64,000 nucleotides of DNA from an uncultured Litoreibacter sp. (lineage in GTDB: Bacteria; Pseudomonadota; Alphaproteobacteria; Rhodobacterales; Rhodobacteraceae), in contig CANLOU010000003.1 in the NCBI GenBank assembly GCA_947492995.1, positions 372,001 through 436,000 on the forward strand. The letters are read 5' to 3'. Under the pieces are notes generated by a model. That model made no database searches and was not told where the DNA came from. It worked only from the letters and a program-made list of their open reading frames with translations. Below are positions 44,380-52,428 of the stretch, piece by piece (the stretch's first letter is position 1; every line of letters starts with the position of its first letter). The translations under genes and the position numbers were made by a program.

Positions 44380-46347
44380 CTATTCCGCCGCGATGCCTTG
44401 CGGGTCCACCAGCGTCACCAGATCATTCATGATGACGTTCAGCTCGAAATCCTTGGGGGTGTAGACCTTGGCCACGCCCATGGCGCGCAGCCTGTTGGCG
44501 TCGTCCTCGGGGATGATGCCGCCGACCACGACGGGCACGCCGGACAGGCCTGCGGCGTGCATCTTTTTCATCAAATCCTCGATCAGCGGGATGTGGGAGC
44601 CGGACAGGATGGACAGGCCTACCACATGCGCCTCGTCTTTCTGGGCGGCGGCCACGATCTCGTCGGGGGTCAGGCGGATGCCCTCATAGGTGATGTCCAT
44701 GCCGCAGTCGCGGGCGCGGGCGGCGATTTGCTCGGCCCCGTTGGAATGCCCGTCGAGGCCGGGCTTGCCCACGAGGAATTTCAGGCGGCGGCCCAGCTTG
44801 TCTGACACGGCGTCGACGCGCTGGCGGATTTCCTCAAGCCCTTCGGTGCGGTTGGACGGGTTGCGCGACACGCCCGTGGGGCCACGGTACTGGCCAAAGG
44901 CGGTGCGGACCATGTCGCCCCATTCGCCTGTGGTGACGCCGACTTTCGCGGCCTGAATGGAGGCGGGCATGATGTTTGCGCCGCTTTGCGCGGCCTCGCG
45001 CAGCGCTTTCAAGGCGTCCTGCACCTTGGCGTCGTCGCGGTCCGCCTTCCATTGCTCCAGCCGCGCGATCTGGTCGGCCTCGGCGTCTTTGTCGGCCACC
45101 ATTATGGCCTCCTCGCCTGCGGTCAGGGGGCTTTCCTCCGCCTGCTGGTATTTGTTGACGCCGACCACAGTTGTCTCGCCGGTTTCAATGCCGCCAAGGC
45201 GGTTGGCGTTGGCTTCGACCAAGCGAGACTTCATGTATTCGATGGCCTCGTTCGCGCCGCCCATGGCGTCGATGGTGCCCAGTTCGGAGCGCGCTCCGTC
45301 TTTCAGAGCCTCAACTTTGCGCTCCACGGCGGGGTTGCCGTCGAAGAGGTCGTCATATTCCAAGAGGTCGGTTTCAAACGCCATGATCTGCTGCATGCGC
45401 AGCGACCATTGCTGGTCCCAAGGGCGGGGCAGGCCGAGCGCCTCGTTCCAGGCGGGCAGTTGCACCGCGCGAGCGCGAGCGTTTTTGGACAGCGTCACGG
45501 CCAGCATCTCGATCAGGATGCGGTAGACGTTGTTTTCGGGTTGTTGTTCCGTCAGGCCGAGGGAGTTGACTTGCACCCCGTAGCGGAAGCGGCGGAATTT
45601 GGGGTCCTCGACGCCGTATCTTTCGCGGGTGATTTCGTCCCACAGGTCCACAAAGGCGCGCATTTTGCACATCTCGGTCACAAAGCGGATGCCGGCATTC
45701 ACGAAGAAGGAGATGCGGCCGACCATAGCGGGGAAGTGCTCTGCCGGGACCTTGCCTTTGAGGTCGTCCAGCACGGCAGTGGCGGTGGCGAGCGCGAAGG
45801 CCAGTTCCTGTTCGGGTGTGGCCCCTGCTTCCTGCAGATGGTAGGAACAGACATTCATCGGGTTCCATTTCGGCAGATGCTCGCGCGTGTAGGCGGCGAC
45901 GTCTGTAATCATCCGCAAGGAAGGCTGGGGCGGGCAGATATAGGTGCCACGCGACAGGTATTCCTTGATGATGTCGTTTTGCACCGTGCCTTGCAGGGCG
46001 GAGACGTCCGCGCCTTGCTCTTCGGCCACGGCGATATAAAGCGACAATAGCCACGGCGCGGTCGCGTTGATCGTCATGGAGGTGTTCATCTGGTCCAGCG
46101 GGATTTCGCTGAACAGCGTGCGCATGTCCCCCAAATGCGCGACGGGGACGCCAACCTTGCCGACCTCGCCGCGCGACAGTTCATGGTCGCTGTCATAGCC
46201 GGTTTGGGTGGGCAGGTCGAACGCGACGGACAGGCCGGTCTGCCCCTTGGCCAGATTGCCTTTGTACAAAGCGTTTGACGCTTTGGCGGTGGAGTGGCCC
46301 GCATAGGTCCGAAACAGCCACGGGCGGTCTTTTTTGATCTCGGTCAT
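44380..46347 (-). CDS. ecm: Ethylmalonyl-CoA mutase (B12-dependent)
   Basis: 655 residues in one chain: a TIM-barrel acyl-CoA mutase domain (about 1-500; RTYAGHSTAKASNALYKGNL, LSVAFDLPTQTGYDSDH) and a C-terminal cobalamin domain with the DxHxxG motif in GLDGHSNGAEQIAARAR. Length and N-terminal sequence match the single-subunit ethylmalonyl-CoA mutase (MeaA-like) rather than the larger methylmalonyl-CoA mutase. It turns (2R)-ethylmalonyl-CoA into methylsuccinyl-CoA, the step after Ccr/epimerase. A sigma70-like promoter is visible upstream (46395-46424). Confidence 0.92.
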   Translation of the reverse strand: MTEIKKDRPWLFRTYAGHSTAKASNALYKGNLAKGQTGLSVAFDLPTQTGYDSDHELSRGEVGKVGVPVAHLGDMRTLFSEIPLDQMNTSMTINATAPWLLSLYIAVAEEQGADVSALQGTVQNDIIKEYLSRGTYICPPQPSLRMITDVAAYTREHLPKWNPMNVCSYHLQEAGATPEQELAFALATATAVLDDLKGKVPAEHFPAMVGRISFFVNAGIRFVTEMCKMRAFVDLWDEITRERYGVEDPKFRRFRYGVQVNSLGLTEQQPENNVYRILIEMLAVTLSKNARARAVQLPAWNEALGLPRPWDQQWSLRMQQIMAFETDLLEYDDLFDGNPAVERKVEALKDGARSELGTIDAMGGANEAIEYMKSRLVEANANRLGGIETGETTVVGVNKYQQAEESPLTAGEEAIMVADKDAEADQIARLEQWKADRDDAKVQDALKALREAAQSGANIMPASIQAAKVGVTTGEWGDMVRTAFGQYRGPTGVSRNPSNRTEGLEEIRQRVDAVSDKLGRRLKFLVGKPGLDGHSNGAEQIAARARDCGMDITYEGIRLTPDEIVAAAQKDEAHVVGLSILSGSHIPLIEDLMKKMHAAGLSGVPVVVGGIIPEDDANRLRAMGVAKVYTPKDFELNVIMNDLVTLVDPQGIAAE

Positions 46348-46394
46348 GGCGGCCTCCGGCGAGTCGGGTTGAGTAACTTTGTTGCGTGTGGATG

Positions 46395-46451
46395 TAGATA
46401 CGGGGAATTTTATACCAATGTCAATTCGCTGCGGCGCAGAAATTTTATACC
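46395..46451 (-). promoter_or_regulatory. ecm promoter with direct repeat GGTATAAAATT
   Basis: Read toward ecm: TTGACA (46424-46419), 18 bases, TATCTA (46400-46395), a good sigma70-type match. The direct repeat GGTATAAAATT occurs in the spacer (46416-46406) and again 35 bp upstream (46451-46441). A repeat at this spacing can hold a regulator that contacts polymerase; nothing identifies it. Confidence 0.5.
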
Positions 46452-46543
46452 TGAGTGAAATAGTCGGAATATATTGTTGACTCTTTTAATCAGATATTGC
46501 GTGTTGGGGGCATGACCCCATCACACGCAGATTGGAGACACCG

Positions 46544-47371
46544 ATGCGTATTACCAAAAGAGACCTTCTGGCTGGGGCGGCCGTATCGCTGGCTGCTCCG
46601 CTTGTGCTGAAATCCGCAGCTTTCGCCGCGCCGTCGTCGGAGGCGGTGGCCAAAGGCCTGACCTATTTCCAGGACCGCGCGGCGACGCAGGCGGTGTTGT
46701 GCCGCGACCTGACAGTGGCGATAGAGAGCGGCGATTTTGAAGCGGCACGGCAAGCATATGGCGCGGCGCGACCGCCCTATGAGGAGATTGAGGTGCATGC
46801 AGGCGCCTTTGCCGACATTGACGCCGATATTGATGCGCGGCCCTACGCCTTTGACGGCGGGGAGACGAGCGGCGACTTCAAAGGCTTCCACCGCATCGAG
46901 GCGTTGTTGTTCCGTGACCGCGACCTGGCGGGTGCGTTGCCGGTGGCGCAAGAGCTGGAACGCAGCATCGCGGCGTTGAGCGCGGCCTTGGGGGAGGCGG
47001 ACCGGTTCTCGGACAAGCTGTTCTTTGAGGGGCTGATCGCATTGCCTGAAGAAGTGGCATCGAAGAAAATTTCGAGCGAGGAGGGAACGTGGTCGGACCT
47101 GAGCCTCGTCATCTTCCGCCACAACTTTATCGGCGTACAGTCGCAATATGCGGGTTTTGCGGAGGCCGTGGAGGCCAAGAACGTCGCCGCCTATGAGCGG
47201 GCGCAGATGGCGTTCCTTCAAGCCCAGGCCGTGCTGGAGCCGTATTTTGAGGGCGGCGGCGTCACCCGCTATTCCGACGTGCGCGCGTTTGAGCGGGGGG
47301 CGATTGTCAAAGCCGCCTACGACATCCGCGCGGCGATGGAACACTCAGGCGAGGTTCTGGGGCTGCTTTAA
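46544..47371 (+). CDS. EfeO/imelysin-like (M75) exported protein
   Basis: 275 residues from the ATG at 46544, preceded by GGAGA; an in-frame TTG at 46532 is worse. The N-terminus MRITKRDLLAGAAVSLAAPL resembles a Tat-type leader with KR in place of RR, cut near AFA. The mature protein has the M75/EfeO pattern, ARPPYEEIEVHAGAFADIDA, then GFHRIEALLF containing the HxxE metal motif. EfeO binds ferrous iron or copper for the EfeUOB system; EfeU and EfeB are absent here, so a stand-alone metal-related role is likely but unproven. Confidence 0.8.
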   Translation: MRITKRDLLAGAAVSLAAPLVLKSAAFAAPSSEAVAKGLTYFQDRAATQAVLCRDLTVAIESGDFEAARQAYGAARPPYEEIEVHAGAFADIDADIDARPYAFDGGETSGDFKGFHRIEALLFRDRDLAGALPVAQELERSIAALSAALGEADRFSDKLFFEGLIALPEEVASKKISSEEGTWSDLSLVIFRHNFIGVQSQYAGFAEAVEAKNVAAYERAQMAFLQAQAVLEPYFEGGGVTRYSDVRAFERGAIVKAAYDIRAAMEHSGEVLGLL

Positions 47372-47496
47372 GCCAAATATCGGTGGGTTGGGCAGTTGTA
47401 TTTGGCTGCGCGACCTCGCACATTCCCCCAAGGTGTGGCAAAGGGTTGCCACCCTTTTGCGATGGAAGGGCAACCGCTTTGGGGCAGACCGAAATC

Positions 47497-48267
47497 ATGT
47501 ATGACATCAACTCTTGGCTGATCGCCATCTTATTGCTAGCGGCCATGGGCTTGGCCATGCGGGTCGGGCGCGCCGTCGGTAAACGGGGTGCGAAGCACCA
47601 TAATGACGAAAGCAAAAGTCAGGTTGGCGCGGTGCAGGGCTCGCTTTTGGGTCTGCTGGCGCTGCTTTTGGGCTTCACCTTTTCGCTGGCGCTGAACCGC
47701 TATGACGACCGCTCCAAAGCGGTGGTCGCAGAAGCCAACGCGATTGGCACCGCGTGGCTGCGTACCGACATGGTTGGCGAGGATCGGCAAGCCGATACAA
47801 AGGCGCTGATGAGCCGGTACGGCATCTTGCGGCTGGAGGCGGGTCGCGTTCCCGCCAGCGCGCATGACCGCCGGACCGAACTGGTTGGCGCTGCCGAAAA
47901 CGTGTTCGGCCAGCTTTGGGCGCTGGCGGCCGCGGAGGCGGCAGAAAAGCCGGGGCCTGTGTCGATGGGGTTTGCGGCGTCTTTGAATGACATGATTGAC
48001 GCGCTGGGCGCGCGGGACGCGGCGATTGAACGGCATGTGCCGGAGCTGGTCCTGTTTCTGATGTTCGCGACCTTTGTGCTGTTGGGCGCAATTTTGGGCT
48101 ATTCCAGCGGGCTGACGGCGGTGAAGGCGGGGTTTCCGGTCTACGCCATGTTGATTTTGATCGTAGTGCTGGTCTTCGTGATTATTGACCTGGACCGGCC
48201 GCGGCGTGGGATGATCGAGGTCAACCAGGCCGCTATGGTGGCCGTCTCGGAGCAGATGAAACCTTAG
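47497..48267 (+). CDS. DUF4239 membrane protein
   Basis: 256 residues from the ATG at 47497. Two N-terminal helices (SWLIAILLLAAMGLAM; QGSLLGLLALLLGFTFSLAL) precede a soluble stretch with RYDDRSKAVVAEANAIGTAW, and two C-terminal helices follow (LVLFLMFATFVLLGAILGYS; VYAMLILIVVLVFVIIDLD) with DLDRPRRG at the end. This is the bestrophin-like DUF4239 family, of unknown transport function. It is isolated by 125 bases from the EfeO gene and ends at a double hairpin. Confidence 0.82.
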   Translation: MYDINSWLIAILLLAAMGLAMRVGRAVGKRGAKHHNDESKSQVGAVQGSLLGLLALLLGFTFSLALNRYDDRSKAVVAEANAIGTAWLRTDMVGEDRQADTKALMSRYGILRLEAGRVPASAHDRRTELVGAAENVFGQLWALAAAEAAEKPGPVSMGFAASLNDMIDALGARDAAIERHVPELVLFLMFATFVLLGAILGYSSGLTAVKAGFPVYAMLILIVVLVFVIIDLDRPRRGMIEVNQAAMVAVSEQMKP

Positions 48268-48273
48268 CTTGGG

Positions 48274-48316
48274 CAAATCTTCTTCGAAGATTTGTAAGAT
48301 TTTTCGTCGAAAAATC
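48274..48316. terminator. Double hairpin after the DUF4239 gene
   Basis: CAAATCTTC-TTC-GAAGATTTG (48274-48294) is followed by GATTTTTCGTCGAAAAATC (48298-48316). The second is nearly identical to the hairpin at 40597-40615. Confidence 0.75.
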
Positions 48317-48396
48317 GTTGCGGGAAAGCTGCGTTTTGCGCGGTGGGGGCGTGTGCGGCATTTACCCCGCTGCCGTTCCCTGCCAACGTCTGACCC

Positions 48397-49791
48397 ATGT
48401 TTCAGACCGTAGAACTGCCCGTCTGGGCTTTGATCCTGATGGGCCTTCTGGCGGCGGTCACCGCGGCGTCCCACCTGCTATTCCCCTCGGTACGCTGGTT
48501 CTTCCGTCGCAGGGCCGAACGGGTGGTGGCCCGGCTGAACGAGAACCTGAAACGCCCGATCCAGCCCTTCAAGCTGGCGCGGCGGCACGACATGATCCAG
48601 AACGTGCTTTATGATCCTGACGTGATCCGCGCGGTTAATGAATTTGCCGACAAGGAAGGCATCCCCGACAACGTCGCTTTTGAGGCCGCTGAACGCTACG
48701 CGCGAGAAATTGTGCCGTCGTTTAGCGCCACGATCTATTTCGGATGGGGCACCAAACTTGCGAAATGGCTGTCGCGGGGCCTGTACCGCGTGCGGGTGGT
48801 CGGCCAGTCGCATGACCAAATTGAAAATATCGACCATGACGCGACGGTGGTCTACATCATCAACCACCGCTCCAATATGGATTACGTGCTGGTCACCTAT
48901 CTGGCGGCAAAGGACACGTCGCTCTCCTATGCGGTGGGGGAGTGGGCAAGGGGCTGGCCGCTGCGGCCGCTGATTAAGATGATGGGCGGGTATTTTATCC
49001 GCCGCAAATCCTTGAACCCCCTCTACCGGCGCGTGTTGGCGCGCTACGTGCAGCTGTCGACCAAGGAAGGGGTGGCACAGGCCGTTTTCCCCGAAGGCGG
49101 GCTGTCGCGTACCGGCGAACTGGGCGATCCTAAGCTGGGCCTTATCAGCTACATTCTGGACGGTTTTGACCCGGAAGCGTCGCGCGACGTTGTGTTCGTG
49201 CCCATCGGGCTGAACTACGACCGCGTGCTTGAAGACCGTGTTTTGGTGGCGGCTGCCGGGGACAACCGGTCGCAATTCAAATTTCGGATGCTCACCGCAT
49301 TCCGGTATGTCGGCCGCCATTTCTGGCAGCGCCTCACCGGCAATTTCCACCGTTTGGGCTTCGCGGCTGTTGCATATGGGCCGCCGCTGTCCTTGCGCAA
49401 ATTCCTTGAAGAGCCGCATGCAGACACAAGCAAAGAGCTGGGTGAGGCTTTGATGAGCCGCGTGGCGTCCTCCGTTCCGGTGCTGCCGGTGCCGTTGATC
49501 GCGTGGCACCTGCAAGAAGCCGGCGGAGAAATGTCGCGCGCCAAGCTGACAGAGCTGTTCGAGCTGGAAGTTGTCGCAATGATCGAAAAGGGCATCAACC
49601 TGTGCCTGCCGCAGTCTGGGGCGGCCAAGGGCTTGGACGCGGCCCTGCGCATGTTAGAGGCGCGCGGAATGGTCGAGCAGGACGGCGATGTTCTGAGACT
49701 GACGGGCAAATACGCCGAGCTGATCCCCTATTATGCCGGGTCGATCAGCCATTTCAGGCCAAAACCTGTTGAGGATGGCGTCACGACATAA
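48397..49791 (+). CDS. PlsB-like glycerol-3-phosphate acyltransferase
   Basis: 464 residues with one N-terminal membrane helix (LPVWALILMGLLAAVTAASH). The acyltransferase motif block I is INHRSNMDYVLVTYLAA (H-x4-D), with block II GGYFIRRKS and block III QAVFPEGGLSRTGELGDPK, as in PlsB/1-acylglycerol-phosphate acyltransferases. Length is shorter than E. coli PlsB (about 807), a common situation in alphaproteobacteria. It probably acylates glycerol 3-phosphate or a lysophospholipid at the inner membrane. It lies 118 bases upstream of ccr. Confidence 0.85.
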   Translation: MFQTVELPVWALILMGLLAAVTAASHLLFPSVRWFFRRRAERVVARLNENLKRPIQPFKLARRHDMIQNVLYDPDVIRAVNEFADKEGIPDNVAFEAAERYAREIVPSFSATIYFGWGTKLAKWLSRGLYRVRVVGQSHDQIENIDHDATVVYIINHRSNMDYVLVTYLAAKDTSLSYAVGEWARGWPLRPLIKMMGGYFIRRKSLNPLYRRVLARYVQLSTKEGVAQAVFPEGGLSRTGELGDPKLGLISYILDGFDPEASRDVVFVPIGLNYDRVLEDRVLVAAAGDNRSQFKFRMLTAFRYVGRHFWQRLTGNFHRLGFAAVAYGPPLSLRKFLEEPHADTSKELGEALMSRVASSVPVLPVPLIAWHLQEAGGEMSRAKLTELFELEVVAMIEKGINLCLPQSGAAKGLDAALRMLEARGMVEQDGDVLRLTGKYAELIPYYAGSISHFRPKPVEDGVTT

Positions 49792-49909
49792 AATTACAAA
49801 ACATGCCCGTTTAGGGTTGTAATCTTGCTTTTGCCTTTGTAGTTACCCTTTATCCGCAGCGCAGCATTTGATTCTGCGTGGCAGCATGAAAGAGTAAGGA
49901 ACACCGGCC

Positions 49910-51202
49910 ATGGCCCTAGATATGCGAGACCCTGTTATGGAATATGATGCCCCACAAAAGGACCTTTACGAGGTCGGCGAAATCCCTCCGTTGGGCCATG
50001 TACCAAAGCAGATGTACGCATGGGCGATCCGCCGCGAACGCCACGGGGAGCCGGAACAGGCGTTTCTGAGCGAAGTCGTGGATGTGGTCCAGCCCGACAG
50101 CCACGAAGTGCTGGTCTTGGTGATGGCCGCTGGCGTCAACTATAACGGCGTTTGGGCGGGCCTGGGCGTGCCGCTCTCGCCATTCGACGTGCACAAGGCG
50201 GACTACCATATCGCTGGGTCCGACGCATCGGGCATCGTTTGGGCGGTTGGCGACAAGGTCACGCGCTGGAAGGTCGGCGACGAGGTCGTGATCCACTGCA
50301 ACCAGGACGACGGCGATGACGAGGATTGCAACGGCGGCGACCCGATGTTTTCGAACTCGCAGCGCATCTGGGGCTACGAGACGCCGGACGGGTCCTTTGC
50401 GCAGTTCACAACGGTGCAGTCGCAGCAGCTGATGCCGCGCCCGCAGCACCTGTCCTGGGAAGAAAGCGCCTGCTACACGCTGACGCTGGCCACGGCCTAC
50501 CGTATGCTGTTCGGCCACCACCCGCATGAGCTGAAGCCGGGTCAGAACGTTCTGGTCTGGGGCGCATCGGGCGGCTTGGGCTCCTACGCGATCCAGCTGG
50601 CCAATACGGCGGGTGCCAACGCCATCGGCGTGATTTCGGATGAAAGCAAACGCGACTTCGTGATGGGGCTGGGCGCCAAGGGCGTGCTGAACCGCAAGGA
50701 TTTCAACTGCTGGGGGCAGATGCCCACTGTGAACTCGCCCGAGTACAAGGACTGGTTCGGCGAGGTCCGCAAGTTTGGCAAGGCCATCTGGGACATCACC
50801 GGCAAGGGCAACAACGTGGACATGGTGTTCGAACACCCGGGCGAAAGCACAATGGCGGCGTCCGTGTTTGTTTGCAAAAAGGGCGGCATGGTCGTCATCT
50901 GCGCGGGCACAACGGGCTACAACCTGACCATGGATGCGCGCTACCTTTGGATGCACCAAAAGCGCGTTCAGGGCTCCCATTTTGCGCATCTCAAGCAGGC
51001 CTCCGCGGCCAACCAACTGATGTGCGAGCGCCGCTTGGACCCTTGTATGTCCGAGGTCTTCCCATGGAACGAGATCCCTCAGGCACATACCAAAATGCTG
51101 CGCAATGAGCACAAGCCAGGCAATATGGCGGTGCTGGTCACCGCTCCGCGCACCGGGTTGTCCACATTTGAGGACACGCTTGAGGCCAGCCGCGAAATGT
51201 AA
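49910..51202 (+). CDS. ccr: Crotonyl-CoA carboxylase/reductase
   Basis: 430 residues, a zinc-lacking medium-chain dehydrogenase/reductase. Landmarks are YNGVWAGLGVPLSPFDVHKA, GSDASGIVWAVGDKVTRW, the NADPH-binding QNVLVWGASGGLGSYAIQLA, VFEHPGESTMAASVFVCKKG and ICAGTTGYNLTMDARYLWMH. It reductively carboxylates crotonyl-CoA with NADPH and CO2 to ethylmalonyl-CoA, the defining step of the pathway whose later enzymes Ecm, Mch and Mcl2 are also in this window. AAGGAA lies just before the start; a terminator at 51233 closes it, separating it from the lux genes. Confidence 0.95.
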   Translation: MALDMRDPVMEYDAPQKDLYEVGEIPPLGHVPKQMYAWAIRRERHGEPEQAFLSEVVDVVQPDSHEVLVLVMAAGVNYNGVWAGLGVPLSPFDVHKADYHIAGSDASGIVWAVGDKVTRWKVGDEVVIHCNQDDGDDEDCNGGDPMFSNSQRIWGYETPDGSFAQFTTVQSQQLMPRPQHLSWEESACYTLTLATAYRMLFGHHPHELKPGQNVLVWGASGGLGSYAIQLANTAGANAIGVISDESKRDFVMGLGAKGVLNRKDFNCWGQMPTVNSPEYKDWFGEVRKFGKAIWDITGKGNNVDMVFEHPGESTMAASVFVCKKGGMVVICAGTTGYNLTMDARYLWMHQKRVQGSHFAHLKQASAANQLMCERRLDPCMSEVFPWNEIPQAHTKMLRNEHKPGNMAVLVTAPRTGLSTFEDTLEASREM

Positions 51203-51232
51203 CGCCGCAATCACTTGACGCAGACGTAAATT

Positions 51233-51267
51233 AGCCCCGCGAATCAGAAGATTTGCGGGGCTTTTCA
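51233..51267 (+). terminator. Terminator of ccr
   Basis: AGCCCCGCGAAT pairs with ATTTGCGGGGCT around CAGAAG, followed by TTTTCAGTTTG. Confidence 0.85.
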
Positions 51268-51384
51268 GTTTGTTAGAGCGTGGTTCCCAGTGATTTCAGT
51301 AGCTTATTTCTGCGACACCTCACCATTTATGGGGAAGGGAAAACCGCGAATATATTTGAGCAACTTTTAGCTGATAGACTGTCG

Positions 51385-51399
51385 TTAACCATTAATTAA
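51385..51399. promoter_or_regulatory. CtrA-type box before the lux operon
   Basis: TTAACCATTAATTAA fits the CtrA consensus TTAA-N7-TTAA exactly and contains the preferred half-site TTAACCAT. It is about 20 bases upstream of the small ORF start. CtrA control of quorum sensing and the reverse link have been described in roseobacters; direct binding here is inferred. Confidence 0.6.
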
Positions 51400-51420
51400 C
51401 CGCAGTTAGGGAAGCTTGTG

Positions 51421-51633
51421 ATGACGAATGATTGGATTATTGACGTACTGACGGACCTGCGAAAATTCTCGGCCACCAATTCCATGGGCCAACTTGCGGA
51501 CCGGCTGGACGACACAATCGCTCTGGCCTCGCGTGAGCTGTCTGCCCACCAAACGCCGAAGCGGTCAGGGGTAGGTGAGTTTGAACAAGCTCGTGGACAT
51601 GCAGGAAGCACTTTCTCACGCGACAACGCTTGA
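51421..51633 (+). CDS. Small ORF upstream of luxR
   Basis: 70 residues. The first part is a regular helical sequence (DWIIDVLTDLRKFSATNSMG, then LADRLDDTIALASRELSAHQ), the rest is low complexity and overlaps the luxR reading frame by about 60 bases. A GTG sits directly before the ATG. Codon use in the first 45 codons is consistent with a real gene, and a CtrA-type box lies in front. It may be a small conserved protein of lux loci or a coupled leader for luxR; I do not recognise it. Confidence 0.5.
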   Translation: MTNDWIIDVLTDLRKFSATNSMGQLADRLDDTIALASRELSAHQTPKRSGVGEFEQARGHAGSTFSRDNA

Positions 51634-52291
51634 GGAACTTCAAGGCTTTGTTGAGGGGTTGCGCGATGTCTATGACATCGAAAACCTCGTCTATCATTCG
51701 GTCAATGCCAGCGGCGGGCAATACGCGGCGCTGACCTATTCCCCAAATTGGGTCGATCGCTACATCGAACGCGGATACGAGCGGGTCGATCCGGTGGTTC
51801 AGGGCTGCTACAAGCGGTTCACGCCGATTGACTGGAAGGCGCTTGATTGGTCCGGAAAACCGGCGCGTGACTTCATGGGCGAGGCGGTGGATGCGGGGCT
51901 TGGCAATCAGGGGTTCTCCATTCCCATTCGGGGCCCGTCCGGGCAATTTGCGCTGTTTTCTGCGAACCAGAAGGACAAGGATGACAGCTGGGCCAAATAC
52001 ACTGACGAGCGTGTGGGCGACCTGATCCTGATTGCCCATTACATGAACGAAAAGGCGTTGGAGATCGAAGGCGGCCCGGCGCATGGCCCGGTCCGCGCGC
52101 TCAGCCCGCGCGAGAAGGACACGCTGACGCTGCTGGCGCTTGGCCACAACCGGGCCGGCGTGGCGGAGGCGCTGAACATCTCCGAGAACACGCTGCGGGT
52201 CTATATCGAAAGCGCCCGGTTCAAGCTCGGCGCATCGAACACGGTTCATGCCGTCGCCATGGCGGTGACCCACGGGTTGATCGTGGTCTAG
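51575..52291 (+). CDS. LuxR-type quorum-sensing regulator
   Basis: 238 residues from a GTG at 51575 with AGGGG just upstream; an ATG at 51599 is an alternative. The autoinducer-binding domain (about 20-165) has the family-conserved residues in TYSPNWVDRYIERGYERVDP (Trp59, Tyr63, Asp72, Pro73) and later Gly113. The C-terminal LuxR-type helix-turn-helix follows: LSPREKDTLTLLALGHNRAG then VAEALNISENTLRVYIESAR. It would sense an acyl-homoserine lactone, presumably made by the LuxI encoded 137 bases downstream. It lies behind ccr and its terminator. Confidence 0.92.
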   Translation: MSLNKLVDMQEALSHATTLEELQGFVEGLRDVYDIENLVYHSVNASGGQYAALTYSPNWVDRYIERGYERVDPVVQGCYKRFTPIDWKALDWSGKPARDFMGEAVDAGLGNQGFSIPIRGPSGQFALFSANQKDKDDSWAKYTDERVGDLILIAHYMNEKALEIEGGPAHGPVRALSPREKDTLTLLALGHNRAGVAEALNISENTLRVYIESARFKLGASNTVHAVAMAVTHGLIVV

Positions 52292-52361
52292 GCCCGCCCC
52301 CAACCGATTTTACGTCTATTTGCAGACCATCGCGTTGCCGATTTCGCTGAGGTGCGAACGC

Positions 52362-52369
52362 ATGGTTAA
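52362..52369. promoter_or_regulatory. CtrA half-site before luxI
   Basis: ATGGTTAA is the reverse complement of TTAACCAT, 60 bases upstream of the luxI start. A second TTAA at CtrA spacing is not clear. I noticed TTAACCAT only here and at 51385 in the window. Confidence 0.4.
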
Positions 52370-52395
52370 CGGTCTGTTGCCGTCAAAATGGCACA

Positions 52396-52421
52396 CCCCC
52401 TGTCCTAATCCAGACAGAGGG
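52396..52421. promoter_or_regulatory. Inverted repeat covering the luxI ribosome binding site
   Basis: CCCCCTGTC, eight bases, GACAGAGGG: nine-base arms with one mismatch. The right arm contains GAGGG, the Shine-Dalgarno of luxI (ATG at 52429). As DNA it is a lux-box-sized dyad; as RNA it would hide the ribosome binding site. Confidence 0.55.
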
Positions 52422-52428
52422 AACCGCC

